DNA of 64,000 bases. It comes from Branchiostoma floridae (lineage: Eukaryota; Chordata; Leptocardii; Amphioxiformes; Branchiostomatidae). The notes under the pieces are model-generated. The model had not been told where the DNA came from and searched no databases. It was given only the letters and a program-made list of their open reading frames with translations. Made by a program: the position numbers and the translations under genes. This document shows positions 27,299-38,800 of the stretch, piece after piece (the stretch's first letter is position 1; each line of letters opens with the position of its first letter). The stretch spans positions 7,868,976 to 7,932,975 of the forward strand of contig NC_049991.1 in the NCBI RefSeq assembly GCF_000003815.2, given 5' to 3'.

Positions 27299-27670
27299 TC
27301 TTCTGGAGAATAAATGTGATAGCAACCCCTTTATCACATTTATTCTCCATAGAGAGAACCAGGATTCTTCTTCTGGAGAATAAATGTGATAGAAACCCCT
27401 TTATCACATTTATTCTCCATAGAGAGATCCTGAATTCTTCTTCTGGAGAATAAATGTGATAGCAACCCCTTTATCACATTTATTCTCCATAGAGAGAACC
27501 AGAATTCTTCTTCTGGAGAATAAATGTGATAGCAACCCCTTTATCACATTTATTCTCCATAGAGAGAGCCAGAATTCTTCTTCTGGAGAATAAATGTGAT
27601 AGCAACCCCTTTATCACATTTATTCTCCATAGAGAGAACCAGAATTCTTCTTCTGGAGAATAAATGTGAT
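27299..27670. repeat. Foldback left array, outer part (70-bp units)
   Basis: About five units; CTGGAGAATAAATG recurs at 27303, 27373 and 27443, fixing the 70-bp period. The array ends at GAATAAATGTGAT, which is repeated at 28922 beyond the inserted retrotransposon. Confidence 0.93.
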
Positions 27671-28921
27671 CATCATCAGTCACTGTGTTCTGCATCTATA
27701 GTCTGGAAAGTCCTATAGCTGCATTCAGTCTTTCTTCATCCTTTTCCATTGTTCCTTGCATCCTGCAAGCTTCCTTAGCTCCTGGAGTTTCTTTGCCGTT
27801 GTAGGAAAAGCTCGACCTCTGTGCTTTAGGTCTGCTTTCAGCAGGCTGAGCAGGTTGACACAGTGTCTTCCCTTGCGTGCCTTGAATCTATTTGAACCTA
27901 GTATGGCATATTCAAGGGCTTTTTGTGCAGGTGTGTCTTGTGGCATCCTGAGGATGTGTCCAAACATAGACCACCTTGCCTGCTCGGCTTTTTCGGAGAG
28001 AGGTATGGTGTTACAGATACGGTACAGGGTGTTGTTGGATACCATGCTTTTTGGCCATTGGAGACCTGTGATTGCACGCAGATGTTTCCTGTGGCAGACG
28101 TCTAACTTCTCTGTGACTGCCTTTGGTACTGCCCAGCTGTTGCAGTTATATAGCATGATGGACACACAGCATGCATTGTACAGCTGTAGCTTCTTTGCCA
28201 AAGGAATGCTGGATCTTCGGACCCAGATCTTGCAGAAGGATCTAAAAGCAATGTTGCCCATGATGCAGCGTGCTTCTACATCGGCAGAACTACAGAGGAG
28301 GGAACCCAGTATCTTACTTTTCCTCCATTCCTCTTCTCCCCGTTGTGGTTTGTCTGCCAGGTAGACATGTGTAAACTCTGTTTTACCTTCATTAACAAAC
28401 AGATTTGAGTCTCTTAGATTCTTTGCTGCCACAGGTAGGAGACTTTCTAGTGGATCTCTTTCCTCATCTAGAAAGTCCACGTCATCCGCATACTCCATTT
28501 CTAGGGGCATGCCTAGTGTAGAGACAGGTGGATTGGGTCTTGCAGAAGATTTCCGTACCGTTTCCAGTGCAGCTGCGAGGTAGCATGTGAACAACACTGG
28601 AGACAGGCTATCTCCTTGTGGTGATCCAATGGTCGTTTCAAAGTCTGCTGAATGGGTTGACTTGACGCGTACCTTCAGTTTGGTATCAGACAGCAGTAGC
28701 CTTACGAGTCTCAGTTCATCGTCATTGCATCCAGCTTGTTTTAACACTTCTAGGATTTTTGATCGTTTAATAGTGTCAAAGGCCCGGGACATGTCGATGC
28801 CCATTTTGTGAAAGTCCCAGTGTTTGGACATGACAACGGAGACGAGCATACGTTGGGCCCACACTATGTCTGCGCAGCTGCGACCCCTTTTAAATCCGCT
28901 CTGATATGGCCCGGTGAAGTT
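27671..28921 (-). mobile_element. 5'-truncated non-LTR retrotransposon inside the foldback array
   Basis: A 1251-bp insertion splits the 70-bp array. The 13-bp sequence GAATAAATGTGAT flanks it on both sides (27658-27670 and 28922-28934), a target-site duplication. On the minus strand the element ends in GATGATG, a short triplet tail. Its 5' side is truncated within the reverse transcriptase. Confidence 0.92.
27725..28921 (-). pseudogene. Non-LTR reverse transcriptase fragment
   Basis: About 398 codons run without a stop from the 5' truncation to TAA-type termination at 27725; the frame continues upstream into the 70-bp array but has no genuine start. Numbered from 28951, the RT core shows FKRGRSC (20-26), motif A GIDMSRAFD (51-59, D53), motif B GSPQGDSLSP (109-118) and the catalytic EYADD box (153-157). 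A C-terminal region with HLRAITG and FGHILRM follows, as in many non-LTR elements. No RNase H or endonuclease is present, so it is a different family from the 22303 element. The clade was not assigned. The fragment cannot move on its own. Confidence 0.9.
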
Positions 28922-29425
28922 GAATAAATGTGATAGCAACCCCTTTATCACATTTATTCTCCATAGAGAGAACCAGAATTCTTCTTCTGGAGAATAAATG
29001 TGATAGCAACCCCTTTATCACATTTATTCTCCATAGAGAGAACCAGAATTCTCCTTCTGGAGAATAAATGTGATAGCAACCCCTTTATCACATTTATTCT
29101 CCAAAGAGAGAACCAGAATCCTTCTTCTGGAGAATAAATGTGATAGCAACCCCTTTATCACATTTATTCTCCAAAGAGAGAACCAGAATTCTCCTTCTGG
29201 AGAATAAATGTGATAGCAACCCCTTTATCACATTTATTCTCCAAAGAGAGAACCATAATCCTTCTTCTGGAGAATAAATGTGATAGCAACCCCTTTATCA
29301 CATTTATTCTCCATAGAGAGATCCTGAATCCTTCTTCTGGAGAATAAATGTGATAGCAACCCTCTTATCACATTGATTCTCCAAAGACAGAACCAGGATC
29401 CTTCTTCTGGAGAATAAATGTGATA
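28922..29425. repeat. Foldback left array, inner part
   Basis: About seven 70-bp units continue in the same orientation as 27299-27670. Several share the variant CTCCAAAGAGAG instead of CTCCATAGAGAG, indicating local homogenisation. Confidence 0.93.
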
Positions 29426-30892
29426 AAGGCCTCTTCGTATCAGTTTGCGGTTAACGCCACTAGCTCGCAGCATGCAATCGTTTCCGGTTTTCGTCGTTGT
29501 GCGACGTCTCGATTCGTGATTTGCGCAAATTCCGTTCCGACTTAGAGTCCATTTAAAAAATCAAAGATAAAGACGGTTAGATCTCACCATTAACATCATT
29601 AACAACGTATGAGCTATGTATCACTTTAAGTCAGGCGTATTGCCTTCGTTAACTAGTGGCATAGTTATGAATGTCACTGCAAATCGTACTGTTGAGTAGC
29701 GCGTGTGAACTAATACAAGTATACCAATAGAAAGTGCATACCGTACTCGCCGAGGTAACCTTGTCAGGATGTTGCGGAAAGCACGTACGGAGACCAAGGT
29801 ACGGACACAATGACATGTGTAGTCTTTGCCAGTTAGTGGCAAACCCTTATCACATTAATTCTTCAAAGAGAGAACCAGGGTTCTTTCTGGAGAATTAATG
29901 TGCTAGTCCTGTGTTTCAGGTACAGTACTGCGCAAACCATAACTACATCTCGTCAGGTCTTAAACATCTCTGGAATAACAGTCCCGTGTTTCTGTTGAAT
30001 TTTTGAACACATCATGGATACAGCTCGTCTTGTTGTACACGTTTCTGGAACAACGACTTGCATATCTCGTCAACTTCTGCGTAGCAACATGTATCGGTAT
30101 TTTTCTCAGATTTTACCACAAAAAATGATAGGAAAATGCCTATTTACTTCAATTATTTGAAACGCTCTGGAAGACGACTGGTGACAAAGTGCCGTCTGTG
30201 AAACGGTGAAACTTCTGAATTCACCTTCCCACGTTTCACGTTCGCTTCCTCTCGCTGTGCATCGTCAGCAAATAAAATTTCCTTTCAGTTAGAATCTGAA
30301 GTTAACTGTGTTCCGACTCTATCGGGTATGTAAATTACCAAAATCTCCGTGGCCTACCCATCTGGATCCAATTCCATGGATCTGTGGGCCTGATGAGTTC
30401 GATGTCTGGATTCCGGGGTCGGTTCAGCTCGGCTAGGTTCGGACATGTTGTAAGAAGTGATTGCTTTCGTCTTTCGGAAGGGACGTAAGACGGGGTCCCA
30501 ACCTAAAACAACTACCTTGTCCCTACCTGGCCTGACGAACTCTAAGAGTTCTCTATGACAAAGTCAGATGGCTTTCCATGCCGATTTATGTTTTTGTTCC
30601 ATCCCGCGGAGTTGGGGGAGTACCCTGTGACGTCTTTTCCGGTCTCATGTTCGCAAAATAGGGGCGATTCGTCTGGACAAACCTCAGCTCTGGAGAAAAC
30701 TTATACAGTTTCCCCCACAGTCAGGACGTTGTATAACCAACAGACAGTGTATGTACGTAACATTCATAAAGTTTCTCCCCAAATCAAGGACAATATATTA
30801 CACCCAAATGTAACGTGTGTGGTGTTTAATTCCGGTAACGATTGCATGCTGCGAGCTAGTGACGTTAACCGCTAACTGATACGAAGAGGCCT
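29426..30892. other. Central loop of the foldback element
   Basis: About 1.47 kb of non-repetitive DNA lies between the two arms. Its outer about 65 bp on each side are near-perfect inverted copies (CCTCTTCGTATCAGTT, then AGCTCGCAGCATGCAATCG). A single decayed pair of array-like half-sites (TTATCACATTAATTC, GAATTAATGTGCTAG) sits at about 29848-29912. No reading frame with a recognisable product was found. Confidence 0.7.
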
Positions 30893-31834
30893 TTATCACA
30901 TTTATTCTCCAGAAGGAGAATCCTGGTTCTCTCTATGGAGAATAAATGTGATAAATGGGTTGCTATCACATTTATTCTCCAGAAGAAGAATCTTGGTTCT
31001 CTCTATGGAGAATAAATGTGATAAAGGGGTTGCTATCACATTTATTCTCCAGAAGAAGAGTCTTTGTTCTCTCTATGGAGAATAAATGTGATAAAGGGGT
31101 TGCTATCACATTTATTCTCCAGAAGAAAGTTTCAGGATCTCTCTATGGAGAATAAATGTGATAAAGGGGTTGCTATCACATTTATTCTCCAGAAGAAGAA
31201 TCTTGCAATTGGTTCTCTCTATGGAGAATGAATGTGATAAAGGGGTTGCTATCACATTTATTCTCCAGAAGAAGAATTCAGGATCTCTCTATGGAGAATA
31301 AATGTGATAAAGGGGTTGCTATCACATTTATTCTCCAGAAGAAGAATCCTGGTTCTCTCTATGGAGAATAAATGTGATAAAGGGGTTGCTATCACATTTA
31401 TTCTCCAGAAGAAGAATTCAGGTTCTCTCTATGGAGAATAAATGTGATAAAGGGGTTGCTATCACATTTATTCTCCAGAAGAAGAATTCAGGATCTCTCT
31501 ATGGAGAATAAATGTGATAAAGGGGTTGCTATCACATTTATTCTCCAGAAGAAGAATCTTGGTTCTCTCTATGGAGAATAAATGTGATAAAGGGGTTGCT
31601 ATCGCATTTATTCTCCAGAAGAAGAATCCTGGTTCTCTCTATGGAGAATAAATGTGATAAAGGGGTTGCTATCACATTTATTCTCCAGAAGAAGAATCCT
31701 GGTTCTCTCTATGGAGAATAAATGTGATAAAGGGGTTGCTATCACATTTATTCTCCAGAAGAAGAATCTTGGTTCTCTCTATGGAGAATAAATGTGATAA
31801 AGGGGTTGCTATCACATTTATTCTCCAGAAGAAT
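30893..31834. repeat. Foldback right array (inverted 70-bp units)
   Basis: About 13.5 units in the opposite orientation to the left arm. One unit near 31199 carries a small insertion (CTTGCAATTGG). The array then breaks off into unrelated sequence. Confidence 0.93.
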
Positions 31835-31962
31835 GAAAATCCTTGTTGGCGAAAAAATGAGACAAAGGTTTACTCATCACTATCACATATTTTGTAATTA
31901 TCAAGCTTTTCATGAGAAATACTTTTTTGAGCTAAAAGAATGAGATAAATAGCTAACTCTGT

Positions 31963-32087
31963 AGAAAGTGATTTGAGTACCCAAAATTACTTTGTAACTT
32001 TTCTATATACGAATGAAGGCTCACCTGGGGGACAACCGCTAACCGCTAAGCGAACCCTTCGGTAACCGCAAAAAAGCGACCGATAAC
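31963..32087. repeat. Isolated Sat-1 fragment
   Basis: A partial Sat-1 unit, from GTAGAAAGTGATTTGAG to AAAAAAGCGACC. Its GGGGGACAACCGC and AAAGCGACC variants match the subfamily at 43281-45755 and not the main array. Confidence 0.88.
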
Positions 32088-32851
32088 CGCCTGTTGTTCT
32101 TAATTAGAGGCTGGTGGAAGGGTTCCCTGGCACGTGTCGTGGTTAATGACCCGTGGTGTTAAAAGTTAGACGCACGGGAAAAATTCATGCCCTGCTTTCC
32201 AGAAGAGCGGCCTAGAAGATTGTTTATGACATAATCCAATTAGCTGACGTTACTGTTAGATTCTCTGTTATGTTCATAACAGCAAACGTAATAGTAGGAT
32301 ATGGTGGGAGCCTGCTGTTCTTAATTCGTGGTGTTAGAAGTTAGACGCCCAGGAAAAGTGCTTGTCATATATGTTTTCCCGAGACCAGCGGCCAGTGTGC
32401 TTCAGGACTTTGCTGAACTTTACTTGTGACATGTGCAGCCATGAGGAATGCTCCTGCAGTCCAGGTGCGCTTGCGACCTAGGAGAAGATTGTTTTTGACA
32501 TAATCCAATTAGGTGACATTACGGCCACAATCCTTTGTGTACTTAACCTCGTTGTTCAATTCCCAATTGAAACCATGGTGTACAGTACGATTACTTACTA
32601 TATTTGAGTTCTACTAGAGATATGTCGGGATATTCCTTAATTAATTTTATCCCCAATGGAGATATAAAAGGATACATGTCGGTAATTCTCCTAAATGGTT
32701 GCCTGACCCATCTAAATTGTTTTTCTAGAGGTTATTCTACCTGAGCCATGTGTTTTCCCTGATCCATGTCGATCCTTTTTTTTTGCTGTTAGATTTTCTG
32801 TTAGGTTCTTAAATGCCCTATGTTCTGCTAGGTCCATTACCTTGCCACTAC
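32088..32851. other. Intergenic, with a diverged direct repeat
   Basis: Two diverged copies of a roughly 160-200 bp block occur at about 32090-32255 and 32310-32515. Both contain a TTGTTCTTAATT-like start, a GTTAGACGC block and GACATAATCCAATTAG. No gene seen. Confidence 0.55.
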
Positions 32852-35800
32852 TCACCGGGTAGGGGGTGACTTAATGACGCGACTGTAGCTTAGACTTTAG
32901 GTTCCGGCCCGGCAAACTTGGTATGGTTGGAAAGGTTGCATAGCAAGGAATCAAAATGTGCAAACCGCAAAATATTCGGATACTTCCTTCTCGAGATATT
33001 CTTAAGTATACGGGCTCTCTTCAGGCGCAACCGCTAGCTCTTCTTCTAAACACCGCCGGTCACGGCACCGGGTTGGGGTTGACTTAATAAAGCGACTGTA
33101 GCTTAGACTTAAAGTTCCGGCCCGGCAAACTTGGTATGGTTGGAAAGGTTGCATAGCAAGGAATCGAAAGGTGCAAACCGCAAAATATTCGGATACTTCC
33201 TTCTCGAGATATTCTTGAGTATACGGGCTCTCTTTCGGCGCAACCGCTAGCCCCTTCTTCTAAGCACCGCCGGTCACGGCACCGGATAGGGGATGACTTA
33301 ATGACGCGACTGTAGCTTAGACTTTAAGTTCCGGCCCGGCAAACTTGGTATGGTTGGAAAGGTTGCATAGCAAGGAATGGAAAGGTGCAAACCGCAAAAT
33401 ATTCGGATACTTCCTTCTCGAGATATTCTTGAGTATACGGGCTCTCTTCAGGCGCAACCGCTAGCTCTTCTTCTAAACACCGCCGGTCACGGCACCGGGT
33501 TGGGGTTGACTTAATAAAGCGACTGTAGCTTAGACTTTAAGTTGCGGCCCGGCAAACTTGGTATGGTTGGAAAGGTTGCATAGCAAGGAATCGAAAGGTG
33601 CAAACCGCAAAATATTCGGATACTTCCTTCTCGAGATATTCTTGAGTATACGGGCTCTGTTTAGGCGCAACCGCTAGCCCCTTCTTCTAAACACCGTCGG
33701 TCACGGCACCGGGTAGGGTTGACTTAATGAAGCGACTGTAGCTTAGGCTTTAAGTTCCGGCCCCGCAAACTTGCTATGGTTGGAAAGGGTTGCATAGCAA
33801 GGAAACAAAGGTGCAAACCGCAAAATATTCGGATACTTCCTTCTCGAGATATTCTTGAGTATACGGGCTCTCTTTAGGCGCAACCGCTAGCCCCTCTCNN
33901 NNNNNNNNNNNNNNNNNNNNNNNNNNNNNNNNNNNNNNNNNNNNNNNNNNNNNNNNNNNNNNNNNNNNNNNNNNNNNNNNNNNNNNNNNNNNNNNNNNTG
34001 ACTTAATGACGCGACTGTAGCTTAGACTTTAAGTCCCGGCCCGGCAAACTTGTTATGGTTCGAAAGGTTGCATAGCAAGGAATCGAAAGGTGCAAACCGC
34101 AAAATATTTGGATACTTCCTTCACGAGATATTCTTGAGTATACGGGCTCTGTTTAGGCGCAACCGCTAGCCCCTTCTTCTAAACACCGCCGGTCACGGCA
34201 CCGGGTAGGAATGACTTAATGAAGCGACTGTAGCTTAGGCTTTAAGTTCCGGCCCCGCAAACTTGTTATGGTTGAAAAGGTTGCATAGCAAGGAAACAAA
34301 AGGTGCAAACCGCAAAATATTCGAATACTTCCTTCTCGAGATATTCTTGAGTATACGGGCTCTCTTTAGGCGCAACCGCTAGCTCTTCTCCTAATTACCG
34401 CCGGTCACGGCACCGAGTAGGAATGACTTAATGACGCGACTATAGCTTAGGCTTTAAATTCCGGCCCGGCAAACTTGGTATGGTTGGAAAGGTTGCATAG
34501 CAAGGAATGGAAAGGTGCAAACCGCAAAATATTCGGATACTGCCTTCTCGAGATATTCTTGAGTATACGGGCTCTGTTTAGGCGCAACCGCTAGCCCCTT
34601 CTTCTAAACAACGACCGGTCACGGCACCGGCTATGGGGTGACTTAATGACGCGACTGTAGCTTAGACTTTAAGTTCGGACTCGACAAACTTGGTATGGTT
34701 GGAAAGGTTGCATAGCAAGGAATCGAAAGGTGCAAACCGCAAAATATTCGGATACTTCCTTCTCGAGATATTCTTGAGTATACGGGCTCTCTTTCGGCGC
34801 AACCGCTAGCCCCTTCTTCTAAGCACCGCCGGTCACGGCACCGGATAGGGGGTGACTTAATGACGCGACTGTAGCTTAGACTTTAAGTTCCGGCCCGGCA
34901 AACTTGGTATGGTTGGAAAGGTTGCATAGCAAGGAATCGAAAGGTGCAAACCGCAAAATATTCGGATACTTCCTTCTCGAGATATTCTTGAGTATACGGG
35001 CTCTCTTTAGGCGCAACCGCTAGCCCCATCTTCTAAACACCGCCGGTCACGGCACCGGCTAGGGGGTGATTTAATGACGCGACTGTAGCTTAGACTTTAA
35101 GTTTCGGCCCGGCGAACTTGGTATGGTTGGAAAGGTTGCATAGCAAGGAATCGAAAAGTGCAAACCGCAAAATATTCGGATACTTCCTTCTCGAGATATT
35201 CTTGAGTATACGGGCTCTGTTTAGGCGCAACCGCTAGCCCCTTCTCCTAAACACCGCCGGTCACGGCACCGGGTAGCGGGCGACTTAATGACGCGACTGT
35301 AGCTTAGACTTTAAGTTCCGGGCCGGCAAACTTGGTATGGTTGGAAAGGTTGCATAGCAAGGAATCGAAAGGTGCAAACCGCAAAATATTCGGATACTGC
35401 CTTCTCCAGATATTCTTGAGTATACGGGCTCTCTTTAGGCGCAACCGCTAGCCCCTTCTTCTAAACAACGACCGGTCACGGCACCGGCTATGGGGTGACT
35501 TAATGACGCGACTGTAGCTTAGACTTTAAGTTCGGACTCGACAAACTTGGTATGGTTGGAAAGGTTGCATAGCAAGGAATCGAAAGGTGCAAACCGCAAA
35601 ATATTCGGATACTTCCTTCTCGAGATATTCTGGAGTATACGGGCTCTCTTTCGGCGCAACCGCTAGCCCCTTCTCCTAAACACCGCCGGTCACGGCACCG
35701 GGTAGGGGGTGACTTAATGACGCGACTGTAGCTTAGACTTTAAGTTCCGGCCCGGTAAACTTGGTATGGTTGGAAAGGTTGCATAGCAAGGAATCGAAAG

Positions 35801-38800
35801 GTGCAAACCGCAAAATATTCGGATACTTCCTTCTCGAGATATTCTTGAGTATACGGGCTCTCTTTAGGCGCAACCGCTAGCCCCTTCTTCTAAACACCGC
35901 CGGTCACGGCACCGGCTAGGGGGTGATTTAATGACGCGACTGTAGCTTAGACTTTAAGTTCCGGGCTTGCGAACTTGGTATGGTTGGAAAGGTTGCATAG
36001 CAAGGAATCGAAAAGTGCAAACCGCAAAATATTCGGATACTTCCTTCTCGAGATATTCTTGAGTATACGGGCTCTGTTTAGGCGCAACCGCTAGCCCCTT
36101 CTCCTAAACACCGCCGGTCACGGCACCGGGTAGGGGATGACTTAATGACGCGACTGTAGCTTAGACTTTAAGTTCCGGCCCGGCAAACTTGGTATGGTTG
36201 GAAAGGTTGCATAGCAAGGAATCGAAAGGTGCAAACCGCAAAATATTCGGATACTTCCTTCTCGAGATATTCTTGAGTATACGGGCTCTGTTTAGGCGCA
36301 ACCGCTAGCCCCTTCTCCTAAACACCGCCGGTCACGGCACCGGTTAGTGGTGATTTAATGACGCCACTGGAGCTTAAACTTTAAGTTCCGGCCCGGCAAA
36401 TTTGGTATGGTAGGAAAGATTGCATAGCAAGGAATCGAAAGGTGCAAACCGCAAAATATTCCGATACTTCCTTCTCGAGATTTTCTTGAGTATACCGGCT
36501 CTGTTTAGGCGCAACCGCTAGCCCCTTCTCCTAAACACCACCGGTCACGGCACCGTGTAGGGGGTGACTTAATGACGCGACTGTAGCTTAGACTTTAAGT
36601 TCCGGGCCGGTAAACTTGGTATGGTTGGAAAGGTTGCATAGCAAGGAATCGAAAGGTGCAAACCGCAAAATATTCGGATACTTCCTTCTCGAGATATTCT
36701 TGAGTATACGGGCTCTCTTTAGGCGCAACCGCTAGCCCCTTCTTCTAAACACCGCCGGTCACGGCACCGGCTAGGGGGTGATTTAATGACGCGACTGTAG
36801 CTTAGACTTTAAGTTCCGGGCTTGCGAACTTGGTATGGTTGGAAAGGTTGCATAGCAAGGAATCGAAAAGTGCAAACCGCAAAATATTCGGATACTTCCT
36901 TCTCGAGATATTCTTGAGTATACGGGCTCTGTTTAGGCGCAACCGCTAGCCCCTTCTCCTAAACACCGCCGGTCACGGCACCGGGTAGCGGGCGACTTAA
37001 TGACGCGACTGTAGCTTAGACTTTAAGTTCTGGGCCGGCAAACTTGGTATGGTTGGAAAGGTTGCATAGCAAGGAATGGAAAGGTGCAAACCGCAAAATA
37101 TTCGGATACTGCCTTCTCGAGATATTCTTGAGTATACGGGCTCTGTTTAGGCGCAACCGCTAGCCCCTTCTTCTAAACAACGACCGGTCACGGCACCGGC
37201 TATGGGGTGACTTAATGACGCGACTGTAGCTTAGACTTTAAGTTCGGACTCGACAAACTTGGTATGGTTGAAAAGGTTGCATAGCAAGGAATGGAAAGGT
37301 GCAAACCGCAAAATATTCGGATACTTCCTTCTCGNNNNNNNNNNNNNNNNNNNNNNNNNNNNNNNNNNNNNNNNNNNNNNNNNNNNNNNNNNNNNNNNNN
37401 NNNNNNNNNNNNNNNNNNNNNNNNNNNNNNNNNNNNNNNNNNNNNNNNNNNNNNNNNNNNNNNNNNNNNNNNNNNNNNNNNNNNNNNNNNNNNNNNNNNN
37501 NNNNNNNNNNNNNNNNNNNNNNNNNNNNNNNNNNNNNNNNNNNNNNNNNNNNNNNNNNNNNNNNNNNNNNNNNNNNNNNNNNNNNNNNNNNNNNNNNNNN
37601 NNNNNNNNNNNNNNNNNNNNNNNNNNNNNNNNNNNNNNNNNNNNNNNNNNNNNNNNNNNNNNNNNNNNNNNNNNNNNNNNNNNNNNNNNNNNNNNNNNNN
37701 NNNNNNNNNNNNNNNNNNNNNNNNNNNNNNNNNNNNNNNNNNNNNNNNNNNNNNNNNNNNNNNNNNNNNNNNNNNNNNNNNNNNNNNNNNNNNNNNNNNN
37801 NNNNNNNNNNNNNNNNNNNNNNNNNNNNNNNNNNNNNNNNNNNNNNNNNNNNNNNNNNTGACGCGACTGTAGCTTAGACTTTAAGTTCCGGCCCGGCAAA
37901 CTTGGTATGGTTGGAAAGGTTGCATAGCAAGGAATCGAAAGGTGCAAACCGCAAAATATTCGGATACTTCCTTCTCGAGATATTCTTGAGTATACGGGCT
38001 CTCTTTAGGCGCAACCGCTAGCCCCATCTTCTAAACACCGCCGGTCACGGCACCGGCTAGGGGGTGATTTAATGACGCGACTGTAGCTTAGACTTTAAGT
38101 TTCGGCCCGGCGAACTTGGTATGGTTGGAAAGGTTGCATAGCAAGGAATCGAAAAGTGCAAACCGCAAAATATTCGGATACTTCCTTCTCGAGATATTCT
38201 TGAGTATACGGGCTCTGTTTAGGCGCAACCGCTAGCCCCTTCTCCTAAACACCGCCGGTCACGGCACCGGGTAGCGGGCGACTTAATGACGCGACTGTAG
38301 CTTAGACGTTAAGTTCCGGGCCGGCAAACTTGGTATGGTTGGAAAGGTTGCATAGCAAGGAATCGAAAGGTGCAAACCGCAAAATATTCGGATACTGCCT
38401 TCTCCAGATATTCTTGAGTATACGGGCTCTCTTTAGGCGCAACCGCTAGCCCCTTCTTCTAAACAACGACCGGTCACGGCACCGGCTATGGGGTGACTTA
38501 ATGACGCGACTGTAGCTTAGACTTTAAGTTCGGACTCGACAAACTTGGTATGGNNNNNNNNNNNNNNNNNNNNNNNNNNNNNNNNNNNNNNNNNNNNNNN
38601 NNNNNNNNNNNNNNNNNNNNNNNNNNNNNNNNNNNNNNNNNNNNNNNNNNNNNNNNNNNNNNNNNNNNNNNNNNNNNNNNNNNNNNNNNNNNNNNNNNNN
38701 NNNNNNNNNNNNNNNNNNNNNNNNNNNNNNNNNNNNNNNNNNNNNNNNNNNNNNNNNNNNNNNNNNNNNNNNNNNNNNNNNNNNNNNNNNNNNNNNNNNN

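Larger units (their letters stand above)
27297..31834. mobile_element. Foldback element with arrays of palindromic 70-bp units
   Basis: The left arm (27299-27670 and 28922-29425, about 12.5 units) and right arm (30893-31834, about 13.5 units) are tandem arrays of one 70-bp unit in opposite orientation. The inverted symmetry continues into non-repetitive sequence on the inner side (29421-29487 against 30832-30900). Each unit contains its own hairpin: GGAGAATAAATGTGATA and TATCACATTTATTCTCC around a 10-nt loop. This resembles the Drosophila FB foldback architecture (family knowledge), although sequence relationship is not claimed. No transposase was found and no target duplication could be identified. 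Confidence 0.8.

Noticed and set aside
27756-28364. Plus-strand 202-codon frame
   Set aside because: Antisense shadow of the minus-strand reverse transcriptase.
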